Source: Pseudomonas sp. K2I15 (GTDB taxonomy: Bacteria; Pseudomonadota; Gammaproteobacteria; Pseudomonadales; Pseudomonadaceae). From it: 45,550 nucleotides of DNA. Below are positions 23,575 to 31,118 of the stretch, in pieces (within the stretch, counting starts at the first letter, position 1; each line of letters begins with the position of its first letter). The stretch is from the NCBI RefSeq assembly GCF_002204795.1, contig NZ_NIXO01000052.1, forward strand, positions 1-45,550, written 5' to 3'. A program made the translations under genes and the position numbers. The notes under the pieces are model-generated. The model did no database searches. It was not told the origin of the DNA and was given only the letters and a program-made list of their open reading frames with translations.

Positions 23575-24126
23575 TCAGGGCTTTGAAGCCAGCGCCTCTT
23601 CCACCGCCTTGATCAAATCCGGGCTATCCGGCTTGGTCAGGCTGGAAAAATTGGCGATCACCTTGCCCTGGCGGTCCACCACGTACTTGTAGAAATTCCA
23701 CTTCGGCGCGCTGCTCTGCTGCGCCAGGATCTTGAACAGATGCACCGCGTCCGGGCCCTTGACCTTTTGTGGCTCGGTCATGGTGAAGGTCACGCCGTAA
23801 TTCACGTAACACACCTTGGCGGTTTCTTCACCGGTCTTGGCTTCCTGCTTGAAGTCATCGGATGGCACGCCGATCACTTCCAGCCCCTGGCCCTTGTAGC
23901 GCTGGTACAAGGCTTCAAGCCCTTTGAACTGCGGCGCGAACCCGCAGAAGCTGGCGGTATTGACGATCACCAGCGGCTTGCCGGCAAAGCGCTGGCACAG
24001 GTCGATGGACTCTTTGGCGCGCAGCTTGGGCAGTTGGCCTTCAAGCAACGGCGGGCAATCGGCGGCCATGGCGACACCGCCAAAAGCCACCATCAGAGCG
24101 GGTACTGCAAGCCAACGCATCTGCAT
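23575..24126 (-). CDS. Exported glutathione peroxidase-like protein
   Basis: The 183-residue thioredoxin-fold peroxidase has an N-terminal signal peptide (residues 1-21, AMA-A), so it is periplasmic. The peroxidatic residue is Cys61 in NTASFCGFAPQ, the place of selenocysteine in animal enzymes. KWNFYKYVVD near residue 141 carries the conserved Trp-Asn-Phe. The usual resolving segment (CNQFGxQE) reads SDDFKQE, so the canonical tetrad Gln may be missing. It likely uses thioredoxin or another thiol rather than glutathione. ATG 24126 is preceded by AAGGA; the second ATG at 24120 is possible. It is downstream of the MFS exporter and small membrane protein on the same strand. Confidence 0.9.
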   Translation of the reverse strand: MQMRWLAVPALMVAFGGVAMAADCPPLLEGQLPKLRAKESIDLCQRFAGKPLVIVNTASFCGFAPQFKGLEALYQRYKGQGLEVIGVPSDDFKQEAKTGEETAKVCYVNYGVTFTMTEPQKVKGPDAVHLFKILAQQSSAPKWNFYKYVVDRQGKVIANFSSLTKPDSPDLIKAVEEALASKP

Positions 24127-24160
24127 GTCAGGTGTCCTTGAAAAGTCTCAGACACAGAAC

Positions 24161-24280
24161 TTAACAGATCGCCATGCCCAACTGCATCAATGCCAGGCCG
24201 CCCTGTTGCCAGCCCCACCACGCCAGAAGCAGCAAGACGGCTGCGCCTGCTGCGCCGAGCCAATGCCAGGTCGAATTCAT
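24161..24280 (-). CDS. 39-aa small membrane protein
   Basis: ATG 24280 to TAA 24161 encodes a 39-residue peptide that starts MNSTWHWLGAAG. It continues with a single hydrophobic helix (about residues 8-24, VLLLLAWWGW) and ends LMQLGMAIC. A strong GGGGGTGG ribosome site stands upstream, and the ATG overlaps the TGA of the MFS exporter gene (ATGA), so it is translationally coupled to it. Small one-helix proteins overlapped with exporters often bind or modulate the transporter; here that is an inference. Family not recognised. Confidence 0.65.
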   Translation of the reverse strand: MNSTWHWLGAAGAAVLLLLAWWGWQQGGLALMQLGMAIC

Positions 24281-25485
24281 GCCACCCCCATTTGCGCCTG
24301 CAAACGTGCCACCGGGCGCTCGCGCACCGGCCAGTTCAAGGCCGCTGCCACCAGGCTCAGGACGATTGCCACCTGCCAGATCAGATCGTAACTGCCGGTT
24401 CGATCATAGACCACCCCGCCCAGCCAGCCACCGAGGAACGAACCCAGTTGGTGGAACAGGAACACGATCCCACCGAGCATGGAAAGGTTTCTGACACCAA
24501 ACAAGGTCGCGACTGTGCCGTTGGTCAGCGGCACCGTGGACAGCCACAAAAAGCCCATCGCCATGCCAAATAGATAGGCGCTGGTTTGCGTCACCGGCGC
24601 CCACAGGAAGATCACAATCACCACCGCCCGCAACAGGTACAAACCGGTCAACAAACGTGGCTTGGACATGCGCCCGCCAAGCCACCCGGCGGTATAGGTG
24701 CCGAAGATATTAAACAAGCCGATCAATGCCAGCACCGTGGTGCCCACCGAGGCTGGCAAATGCTGGTCCACCAGGTACGACGGCAAGTGCACGCCGATAA
24801 ACACCACCTGGAAACCGCAGACAAAAAAGCCGAACGCCAGCAGCCAGAAGCCGGAGTGGGAACAGGCCTCCTTCAGTGCTTCACGCAAGGTTTGCTGGCC
24901 TGCCATGACCGGCAACGGCCGGTCCTTGAGCATAGCGACCAGCGGCAAGATCAGCGCCACCATCAAGCCCAACGCCAGCAGTGCAGCCGACCAGCCCAGC
25001 CAACTGATCAGGCCCAAGGTGCCCGGGACCATGGCGAACTGGCCGAAAGACCCGGCGGCACTGGCGATGCCCATGGCCATGCTGCGCTTTTCCGGCGGCA
25101 CAGCCCGCCCGACTACACCGAGAATCACCGAGAACGAGGTGCCGGACAAGCCAATCCCGATCAACAAGCCCGCACTCAGCGACAACGACCACGCGGAATC
25201 AGACATGCCCATCAACACCAGGCCGGCGGCGTACAGCACCCCGCCGACCAGTACCGCTTTGGTCGCCCCAAAGCGGTCGGCAAGGGCGCCAGTAAACGGC
25301 TGCGCCAGGCCCCAGATCAGGTTTTGCAGGGCAATGGCAAAGGCAAAGGTTTCACGGCCCCAGCCGAACTCGGCACTCATGGGCGCCAGGAACAGGCCAA
25401 AACCGTGCCGCACGCCCAAGGACAACGCGAGGATCAGCGCACTCCCCACAAGAATCCAGCCGCTGGTGCGCCACATCGAGGTCAT
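24277..25485 (-). CDS. MFS transporter
   Basis: The 402-residue inner-membrane protein has 12 predicted TM helices with the MFS signature between TM2 and TM3 (GALADRFGATKAVLVGG). The N-terminal GVRHGFGLFLAPMSAEFGWGRETFAFA resembles the monocarboxylate/oxalate-type MFS group. Its substrate is unknown. It sits downstream of a MarR regulator gene (stop 25539) with the palindrome CGGGTATATACCCG between them, so it is probably regulated by MarR and may be a drug or organic acid exporter. ATG 25485 has GGAG upstream. It is followed by the overlapping 39-aa membrane protein. Confidence 0.9.
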   Translation of the reverse strand: MTSMWRTSGWILVGSALILALSLGVRHGFGLFLAPMSAEFGWGRETFAFAIALQNLIWGLAQPFTGALADRFGATKAVLVGGVLYAAGLVLMGMSDSAWSLSLSAGLLIGIGLSGTSFSVILGVVGRAVPPEKRSMAMGIASAAGSFGQFAMVPGTLGLISWLGWSAALLALGLMVALILPLVAMLKDRPLPVMAGQQTLREALKEACSHSGFWLLAFGFFVCGFQVVFIGVHLPSYLVDQHLPASVGTTVLALIGLFNIFGTYTAGWLGGRMSKPRLLTGLYLLRAVVIVIFLWAPVTQTSAYLFGMAMGFLWLSTVPLTNGTVATLFGVRNLSMLGGIVFLFHQLGSFLGGWLGGVVYDRTGSYDLIWQVAIVLSLVAAALNWPVRERPVARLQAQMGVA

Positions 25486-25502
25486 TTGTTATTCTCCGCT
25501 TA

Positions 25503-25516
25503 CGGGTATATACCCG
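25503..25516. promoter_or_regulatory. MarR operator copy 1 (perfect palindrome)
   Basis: CGGGTATATACCCG is a perfect 14-bp palindrome in the 53-bp gap between the marR stop and the MFS start. It matches the site at 25948-25961 in 13 of 14 bases. Confidence 0.65.
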
Positions 25517-25538
25517 CTTATCATCGAACAAGCTCGCA

Positions 25539-25943
25539 TCAAGCGAGTTCATCCAGCAAGGCCAACAGGGTTTCGCGCTTTTCGGCGCCCAACTTATCAA
25601 TCAATTTCTGCTGCGCCGCTTCCCAGGCCGGCAATGCCGCGGCAAGCCGTTCGTGACCCGTCTCGGTCAGCAACACCAGGCGGTTGCGCAGGTCATCACC
25701 CTCGACCAGTTGCACCAGGCCTTCGCCCTCCAGTACCCGCAGGTTGCGCCCCAGCGTGCTGCGATCCAGGCCCATGGCATCGGCCAGGCTGGAAATGCTC
25801 GGTTGATCGAGGCGCTGCAAATTACACAGCAAAGAATACTGGGCAACGTTGATCCCGAAGCCGTCGAGAGCGCCGTCGTAATGCCTGCTGACGCCACGAG
25901 CGGCGCGACGCAGGTTTGTGCATAAACATTGGGAGGCAAGCAT
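25539..25943 (-). CDS. MarR-family transcriptional regulator
   Basis: The 134-residue MarR protein has the winged helix at about residues 40-95: ISSLADAMGLDRSTLGRNLR as recognition region and VEGDDLRNRLVLLT as wing. N- and C-terminal helices provide dimerisation. It begins MLASQCLCTNLRRAARG; cysteines C6 and C8 near the N-terminus could be redox-sensitive, as in some MarR/OhrR proteins (inference). Two near-identical palindromes flank the gene, one 5 bp before its ATG and one before the MFS gene, which fits autorepression and exporter control. The upstream site leaves no room for a Shine-Dalgarno, so the mRNA may be leaderless, or the start may differ. Confidence 0.88.
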   Translation of the reverse strand: MLASQCLCTNLRRAARGVSRHYDGALDGFGINVAQYSLLCNLQRLDQPSISSLADAMGLDRSTLGRNLRVLEGEGLVQLVEGDDLRNRLVLLTETGHERLAAALPAWEAAQQKLIDKLGAEKRETLLALLDELA

Positions 25944-25947
25944 GGAG

Positions 25948-25961
25948 CGTGTATATACCCG
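25948..25961. promoter_or_regulatory. MarR operator copy 2, at marR start
   Basis: CGTGTATATACCCG differs from the perfect palindrome at 25503-25516 at one base. It ends 5 bp from the marR ATG (minus strand), where TATATAC could also act as a -10 box. Confidence 0.6.
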
Positions 25962-25985
25962 GGATTAATGAAATGCAAGAAACTG

Positions 25986-26714
25986 TTACAGCGCCAGACC
26001 GATCAACACTGCTACTTCGAGTAGCTCCAGCAGCGCGCCGGCGGTGTCGCCGGTAGTGCCACCGAGGCGATTGACCATCAATTGGCGCAAGCCGATAAAG
26101 CACAGGGCCGCCAGCAACACGGCAATACCGCCGCTGAAACCGCCGATCAAGATACACGCCAAACCGCTGAGAATCAGCACCTGTTGGCCGACGATACGTG
26201 GCAAATGATCCGCCAGTGCCTGCCCCAACCCACCGGCGCGTACATACCGCGTGGTGAGAAACAGCGCCAGCATCGACGCGCGGCCAATCAACGGTGCCAG
26301 GATCAGCGCGGCGCCGTTGTGTTGCTCGATCAGTGCCACCAACGCGGTGAACTTGAGCAGCAGCACCAGGCCCAGGGTGACCACCGCGATAGGCCCGCTG
26401 CGTGGGTCTTTCATGATGGTCAGGGTGCGCTCGCGGTCGCCGAAGCCACCCAGCCAGGCGTCGGCGCTGTCGGCCAGGCCGTCCAGGTGCAGGCCGCCGC
26501 TGAGCAACACCCACGCGGTCAACAACAACGCTGCGTGCAGCAACAAAGGCGCGCCCATCAACACCGCGTTCAGGCCCCACAACAGCAGCCCGAACAGCAG
26601 CCCCACCAGCGGATAAAACAGCAACGACCGCCCCATTTCCTGTGGCTGCGGCATACCCGGCAAGCGAATCGGCAGGCTGCTGAGAAACTGCAAGGCGATC
26701 CAGAACGGCAACAT
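25986..26714 (-). CDS. cobS: Adenosylcobinamide-GDP ribazoletransferase (cobalamin synthase)
   Basis: CobS (CobV) joins adenosylcobinamide-GDP to alpha-ribazole (phosphate) to give adenosylcobalamin (phosphate), the final assembly step, at the inner membrane. The 242-residue polytopic protein starts MLPFWIALQFLSSLPI and has GGLHLDGLADSADAWLGG near residues 72-89, the conserved acidic metal-binding segment of the family, followed by several hydrophobic helices. It is the last gene of the cob run, 2 bp after cobC. The marR gene begins 42 bp downstream with its own operator. Confidence 0.95.
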   Translation of the reverse strand: MLPFWIALQFLSSLPIRLPGMPQPQEMGRSLLFYPLVGLLFGLLLWGLNAVLMGAPLLLHAALLLTAWVLLSGGLHLDGLADSADAWLGGFGDRERTLTIMKDPRSGPIAVVTLGLVLLLKFTALVALIEQHNGAALILAPLIGRASMLALFLTTRYVRAGGLGQALADHLPRIVGQQVLILSGLACILIGGFSGGIAVLLAALCFIGLRQLMVNRLGGTTGDTAGALLELLEVAVLIGLAL

Positions 26715-26716
26715 GC

Positions 26717-27292
26717 TCAGAGTCCTTCCCTTAATACACCATCCGCCTCTACCTGCAGGCTGAATAGACCACCATGGCCGACTTCCACATTCAACAATTG
26801 CTCACGGGGCAAACCGCGCGCCTGGGCCAGCAGTAAACGCATGACCCCGCCATGGCTGATCAGCAGCACTCGCTGGCCGTCATACGCCTGATGCAAGCGC
26901 GCGACAGTGCCCAACACCCGCGCAGAAAACTGCGACACCGGCTCGCCCTCGGGCGGCGTGAAGCTGTAAGGGTCGGCCCAAAACAGACCCAACGCGTCGG
27001 CATCGGTCTCCATCAAGGCTGCTGCACTTTGCCCTTCCCAGGCGCCGAAATGCAGCTCCTGCAAGTCCTTTTCCAGGGTGACCGACAGGTTCAGGCGCGC
27101 GCCCAGCTCATCGGCAAACCGCGCGCAACGTTGCAGCGGCGAGCTGACCAGACGGTCCCACGGGCCCTGCTCCACCGCCGCCGCACGCATCTGCTCCCAG
27201 CCCTTGGCGGTGAGCGCATCGTCCAGGCTGCCGCGTAGGCCGCCGCCCAGTTCGGTTTCGCCATGGCGCAGCAGGTCCAGATGCAAGGTCAT
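26717..27292 (-). CDS. cobC: Alpha-ribazole phosphatase (histidine phosphatase family)
   Basis: CobC removes the phosphate from alpha-ribazole 5'-phosphate (or from adenosylcobalamin 5'-phosphate) in the lower-ligand branch. The 191-residue protein has the RHG motif LRHGETE with phospho-acceptor His10 and the second catalytic His in LISHGGVMRLLL near residue 151. The start overlaps the cobT stop by 4 nt and the stop is 2 bp before cobS, so it is part of the coupled operon. The position between cobT and cobS supports this role over a general phosphoglycerate mutase. Confidence 0.92.
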   Translation of the reverse strand: MTLHLDLLRHGETELGGGLRGSLDDALTAKGWEQMRAAAVEQGPWDRLVSSPLQRCARFADELGARLNLSVTLEKDLQELHFGAWEGQSAAALMETDADALGLFWADPYSFTPPEGEPVSQFSARVLGTVARLHQAYDGQRVLLISHGGVMRLLLAQARGLPREQLLNVEVGHGGLFSLQVEADGVLREGL

Positions 27293-28344
27293 GCCGGACG
27301 GTCCGCCACAGCCGCTTCAGCGAAGGTCGCCATCTGCCCGTGCAGCGCGCAGGCCAGGCGCAGCAACGGCACGGCCAGCGCAGCGCCACTGCCTTCGCCC
27401 AGGCGCAGGCCGAGTTCCAGCAGCGGTTCGGCGCTGAGGCTTTGCAGCACGTGACGGTGGCCGGGCTCGGCACCGCGGTGGCCGAACAGCAGCCATTCGC
27501 GGCAGGCCGGGTTAAGGCGCGTGGCGACCAGCGCGGCGACGGTGCAGATAAAGCCGTCGACCAGCACCACTACGCCCTCTTGGGCACAGGCCAGGTAGGC
27601 GCCGACCAGCGCGGCAATTTCAAAGCCGCCGAGGTTGAACAGGGTTTTCAGTGCGTCGTCACGGTCGCCTGCGTGCAGTGCCAGGGCACGTTCGATGACG
27701 GCGACTTTGTGGCTGACGCCCTGGGCGTTCAGGCCGGTGCCGGGGCCGGTCAGGTCGCTGACCTGGCAGTGCAGCAGTGCGCAGGCCAGGGCGCTGGCGG
27801 CGGTGGTGTTGCCGATGCCCATCTCGCCGCCGATAAACAGCTGCGCGCCGCTCGCAATGGCGCGGTGCACGCTGTCGCGGCCGGCTTGCAGGGCTAGTTG
27901 GCCTTGGGCTTCAGTCATTGCCGGGCCGTTGACGAAGTTGGCGGTGCCGGGGCCGATGTTGAGGTGGCGTACGCCGGGCAGGTTCAATGTTGGGGTGATG
28001 GTGCCCAGGTCGACCACTTCCAGTTTCGCGTCGAGTTGGCGCGCCAGCACGCTGATGGCGGCGCCGCCGGTGACGAAGTTGTGGAGCATCTGGCCGGTGA
28101 CTTCCTGGGGGAAGGCGGAAACACCTTCGGCGACGACGCCGTGGTCGCCGGCGAAGATGGCGATCCACAGGTGGTCGACGCTGGGTTTGACCTGGCCCTG
28201 GAGGGCGGCCAATTGGACTGCCACGGCTTCCAACCGGCCGAGGGAGCCGGCGGGTTTGGTCAGTTGCTGTTGACGGGCCAGGGCTTGTTCGTGGGCTTGG
28301 GTGTCGATTACTTTGCAGGGGTTGAGCCACCAGATGTCGGTCAT
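27289..28344 (-). CDS. cobT: Nicotinate-nucleotide-dimethylbenzimidazole phosphoribosyltransferase
   Basis: CobT transfers phosphoribose from nicotinate mononucleotide to 5,6-dimethylbenzimidazole, giving alpha-ribazole phosphate. The 351-residue protein shows KPAGSLGRLE near residue 26, FAGDHGVVAEGVSAFPQEVT near 65, GEMGIGNTTAASAL near 170 and the catalytic Glu in RLGEGSGAALA near 320. I chose ATG 28344 (MTDIWWLNP) with AAAGG upstream. The ATG overlaps the cobU stop by 4 nt, and an extension to 28431 would lie inside cobU. Its DMB substrate would come from the BluB encoded in the same cluster. Confidence 0.95.
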   Translation of the reverse strand: MTDIWWLNPCKVIDTQAHEQALARQQQLTKPAGSLGRLEAVAVQLAALQGQVKPSVDHLWIAIFAGDHGVVAEGVSAFPQEVTGQMLHNFVTGGAAISVLARQLDAKLEVVDLGTITPTLNLPGVRHLNIGPGTANFVNGPAMTEAQGQLALQAGRDSVHRAIASGAQLFIGGEMGIGNTTAASALACALLHCQVSDLTGPGTGLNAQGVSHKVAVIERALALHAGDRDDALKTLFNLGGFEIAALVGAYLACAQEGVVVLVDGFICTVAALVATRLNPACREWLLFGHRGAEPGHRHVLQSLSAEPLLELGLRLGEGSGAALAVPLLRLACALHGQMATFAEAAVADRPA

Positions 28345-28862
28345 AACGCAGTACCTTTTAAAGTCAGGGGCAGGCCGGCGACGGTCAGGACGACGCGCTG
28401 ACAACGTTCGGCCAAGGCTTGATGGAGCCATCCGGCTTCATCGACATAGCGGCGAGTCAATTCGCCCAGCGGGACGACACCCAGTCCGGTCTCGTTGCTG
28501 ACAAAAATGATTTCTCCTGGGAGGGTGGCCAGGGTTTGTAGCAGTGCCTCGCGCTCTTCCTTTAGACGGTTGGGGTCTTCGAGCATGAGGAGGTTGGTGA
28601 GCCATAGGGTGAGGCAGTCGATCAGCAGGCAGCGGTCGTTCGCGGCGTTTTCGCGCAGGGTGCGGGCGAGTTCGAGGGGTTCTTCGATCAGGGCCCATTC
28701 GGCGGGGCGGCGTTGGCGGTGGATTGCCACGCGGTCGTTCATTTCGCCGTCCAGGGGTTGGCTGGTGGCTATGTAGGTGACGCTTAGGCCGCTGTCGGTG
28801 GCGAGTTTTTCGGCCAGGCGGCTTTTGCCGGAGCGGGCACCGCCGAGGATCAACTGGAGCAT
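28341..28862 (-). CDS. cobU: Bifunctional adenosylcobinamide kinase / guanylyltransferase
   Basis: CobU (CobP) phosphorylates adenosylcobinamide and then adds GMP, activating the nucleotide loop for CobS. The 173-residue P-loop protein has Walker A GGARSGKSR (residues 7-15) and the region VAIHRQRRP near 47, which holds the His guanylylated in the family. NETGLGVVP near 121 is the family signature. The start follows the 769-bp inverted-repeat element. It is the first gene downstream of that element, so it needs read-through from cobQ or a new promoter within the element. It overlaps cobT by 4 nt. Confidence 0.95.
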   Translation of the reverse strand: MLQLILGGARSGKSRLAEKLATDSGLSVTYIATSQPLDGEMNDRVAIHRQRRPAEWALIEEPLELARTLRENAANDRCLLIDCLTLWLTNLLMLEDPNRLKEEREALLQTLATLPGEIIFVSNETGLGVVPLGELTRRYVDEAGWLHQALAERCQRVVLTVAGLPLTLKGTAL

Positions 28863-29044
28863 GGGTTTTGTCTCTGTTTTTGACGGTGTGTATATCCGTT
28901 GTTTTGGTAACGGCTTCGATTGGTTCCGCTCTTACAGCGGCTCACTTTTGAACAGCGCAAAAGTAAGCAAAACGCTCTTGCCCCACCACTCGGCACCTCG
29001 CTTGGGCTCGGTGTGCCCTCAGCTCCGGTAGTACTACGCGGGCC

Positions 29045-29099
29045 GCCGCGACGGGGCGTCCCTGCCCCGTCGCGGCTAAACCGGCGTCCTGCCGGTTTA
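29045..29099. repeat. Two adjacent perfect hairpins in the left arm
   Basis: GCCGCGACGGGGC (29045-29057) pairs with GCCCCGTCGCGGC (29064-29076), 13 bp with a 6-base loop. TAAACCGGC (29077-29085) pairs with GCCGGTTTA (29091-29099), 9 bp with a 5-base loop. Both are missing from the right arm. Confidence 0.9.
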
Positions 29100-29248
29100 C
29101 CCGCTCCGTACTACCTGCGTTCGGCCAGCGTGGTTTAACGGGGCGCCTAAGATCAAGATCAACAGCAGATCAAGAACACAGCGGCCTACCGGCCGGCTTG
29201 AGTGGTGTAGAGCAACAGCAAAATCAAAAGTAAAAGCGGGCACGGTCC

Positions 29249-29352
29249 AAATGTGGGAGCGGGCTTGCTCGCGAAGGTCGTTAACGATGACGATGGTTTT
29301 CTGATTCAACGCGGCGCCCTCACGTTTTTCGCGAGCAAGCCCGCTCCTACAG
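29249..29352. repeat. REPIN at the centre of the inverted-repeat element
   Basis: AAATGTGGGAGCGGGCTTGC, then TCGCGAA, starts the left unit, and TTCGCGAGCAAGCCCGCTCC, then TACAG, ends the right. The loop (ggtcgttaacgatgacg...caacgcggcgccct) is shared with the prpB-prpC copy at 1294-1396. A short duplicate of the right end (ACCCGCTCCTACAG) follows at 29353-29366. Confidence 0.88.
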
Positions 29353-29666
29353 ACCCGCTCCTACAGAAAAGCAGCTCTGCTTTCGCTCTGGACCTTGCCC
29401 TTGCTTCTAACACTCAGGTCGGCTTTCAGGCCACCGTGCTCTTGATCTGCTGTTGATCTTGATCTACGGGCCCCGTTAACCACGATGGCCGGAATGCGGG
29501 CATGCCGAGCCTAGGCGAGGCACCGAGTGGTGGGGCAAAGACCTTTTGGTTACTTTTGGCTGGGCCGGCATTCCGGGCGTTTGCCAAAAGTGACACGCTG
29601 TAAGAGCGGAACCCTAAGTAGCCGTTACCGCAGCAACGGATATGTACACAGTCCAATACCAACCAC

Positions 29667-31118
29667 TCATACCCCACACAACGAACGCAACAAACCCGTA
29701 TCCAAATGCCGCTCTACCAGATCCGCCAACCGCTCAATATCCCGCTCCCGCAACCCGTGATAATCCACCTCTTGCACATCCTCCAACCCAGCCCACCGCA
29801 ACAAGGCACTGCAAGCCGCCGGTGTCTCAAACACCCCATGCAAATAAGTCCCGAGAATCTGCCCATCCTCACTCTGCGCCCCATCCATGCGCCCATTGTC
29901 CAACCGAACCGCAGGCCGCAATAGGCCAGCGCCACTGGTTACGCCAGCGTGGATCTCATACCCACTCACCTCGGCATCCTCCAGCAACAACCGCCCGCGC
30001 ACATTGCGCAGCTGCTTCTCCTCCTCCAGCGTCGTACTGAACGCCAACAACCCCAACCCGACGCTCGAACCGCAAGGCCCTTCCAACCCAAGCGGGTCAT
30101 GCACCTGCTCCCCGAGCATCTGCAACCCACCACAAATCCCCAACACCTTCCCGCCATAACGCAAATGCCGAGCCACCGCCGTATCCCACCCATTGGCCCG
30201 CAAATACGCCAAATCACTGCGCACACTCTTCGAGCCCGGCAAAATAATCAGATCCGCCGCAGGAATCGCGTGCCCCGGCCCAACAAACTGCAAATCCACC
30301 TGCGGATGCAACCGCAACGGATCAAAGTCCGTGTGATTACTGATCCGCGGCAACACCGGCACCACCACCTTGAGCACCTGCGCCGCCTTATCGATCTGGC
30401 GCTGGTCGATACCGTCCTCAGCCTCCAGATGCAAATCCATCACATACGGCAACACACCCACCACCGGCTTACCCGTACGCGCCTCCAGCCAATCCAGCCC
30501 CGGCTGCAACAGCGCAATGTCCCCGCGAAACCGATTGATGATGAACCCTTTGACCCGCGCCTGTTCAGTCGGCGACAACAATTCCAGCGTGCCCACCAAA
30601 TGCGCAAACACCCCACCACGATTGATATCGGCAATCAGCAACACCGGGCAGTCCACCGCCTCGGCAAAACCCATGTTGGCAATGTCATTCGCCCGCAGAT
30701 TGATCTCGGCAGGCGAACCCGCGCCCTCGACCATCACCACCGGATACGCCGCACTCAACCGCGCATGGGAGGCCAACACCGCCTGCATCGCGATGGCTTT
30801 GTAATCGTGATAAGCCACGGCATTCATGGTGGTCACGGCGCGCCCGTGAATAATCACCTGGGAACCGGTGTCGCTGTTGGGCTTGAGCAGCACCGGGTTC
30901 ATGTCGGTGTGGGGCGCCAGGTTCGCCGCCTGGGCCTGCACCGCCTGGGCCCGGCCGATCTCGCCACCTTCGGCGGTCACGGCGCTGTTGAGCGCCATGT
31001 TCTGAGGCTTGAAGGGCACCACCGGGATGCCCTGGCGCACCAGCCAGCGGCAGAGTGCGGTCACCAGGGTGCTTTTGCCTGCATCGGAAGTAGTGCCCTG
31101 CACCATCAAGGTACTCAT
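29667..31118 (-). CDS. cobQ: Cobyric acid synthase
   Basis: CobQ amidates the b, d, e and g carboxylates of adenosylcobyrinate a,c-diamide with glutamine-derived ammonia and ATP. The 483-residue protein has an N-terminal dethiobiotin-synthetase-like P-loop domain (GTTSDAGKSTLVTALCR, residues 8-24) and a C-terminal class I glutamine amidotransferase domain. The latter has the nucleophile Cys in GICGGLQML near residue 331 and the His in YLHGVFE near 428. The ATG overlaps the stop of the threonine-phosphate decarboxylase gene by 4 nt. Downstream lies the inverted-repeat element, 14 bp after the stop. Confidence 0.96.
   Translation of the reverse strand: MSTLMVQGTTSDAGKSTLVTALCRWLVRQGIPVVPFKPQNMALNSAVTAEGGEIGRAQAVQAQAANLAPHTDMNPVLLKPNSDTGSQVIIHGRAVTTMNAVAYHDYKAIAMQAVLASHARLSAAYPVVMVEGAGSPAEINLRANDIANMGFAEAVDCPVLLIADINRGGVFAHLVGTLELLSPTEQARVKGFIINRFRGDIALLQPGLDWLEARTGKPVVGVLPYVMDLHLEAEDGIDQRQIDKAAQVLKVVVPVLPRISNHTDFDPLRLHPQVDLQFVGPGHAIPAADLIILPGSKSVRSDLAYLRANGWDTAVARHLRYGGKVLGICGGLQMLGEQVHDPLGLEGPCGSSVGLGLLAFSTTLEEEKQLRNVRGRLLLEDAEVSGYEIHAGVTSGAGLLRPAVRLDNGRMDGAQSEDGQILGTYLHGVFETPAACSALLRWAGLEDVQEVDYHGLRERDIERLADLVERHLDTGLLRSLCGV

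Larger units (their letters stand above)
28884..29652. repeat. Large inverted-repeat element with internal REPIN, splitting the cob operon
   Basis: The left arm (28884-29204) and right arm (29413-29652) are imperfect inverted copies. Shared blocks include TGTGTAtATATCCGTTG, GGTAACGGCT, TTCCGCTCTTACAGCG, GCCCCACCACTCGG and AGATCAAGATCAACAGCAGA. The left arm has about 80 extra bases that form two strong hairpins (29045-29099). The centre carries a REPIN (29249-29352). The element fills almost the whole gap between cobU (28862) and the cobQ stop (29667). No ORF in it reads as a transposase, so it looks like a non-autonomous intergenic repeat of the kind described in P. fluorescens genomes. Confidence 0.85.

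Noticed and set aside
28884..29652. Insertion sequence with a transposase
   Set aside because: No frame in the element contains a transposase motif and no target-site duplication is evident; it is a non-autonomous repeat.
29426..29677. 83-codon frame inside the right arm of the inverted repeat (APPLGASPRLG text)
   Set aside because: It arises from the repeat itself and recurs as similar text in the left arm. No ribosome site or domain, so treated as non-coding repeat.
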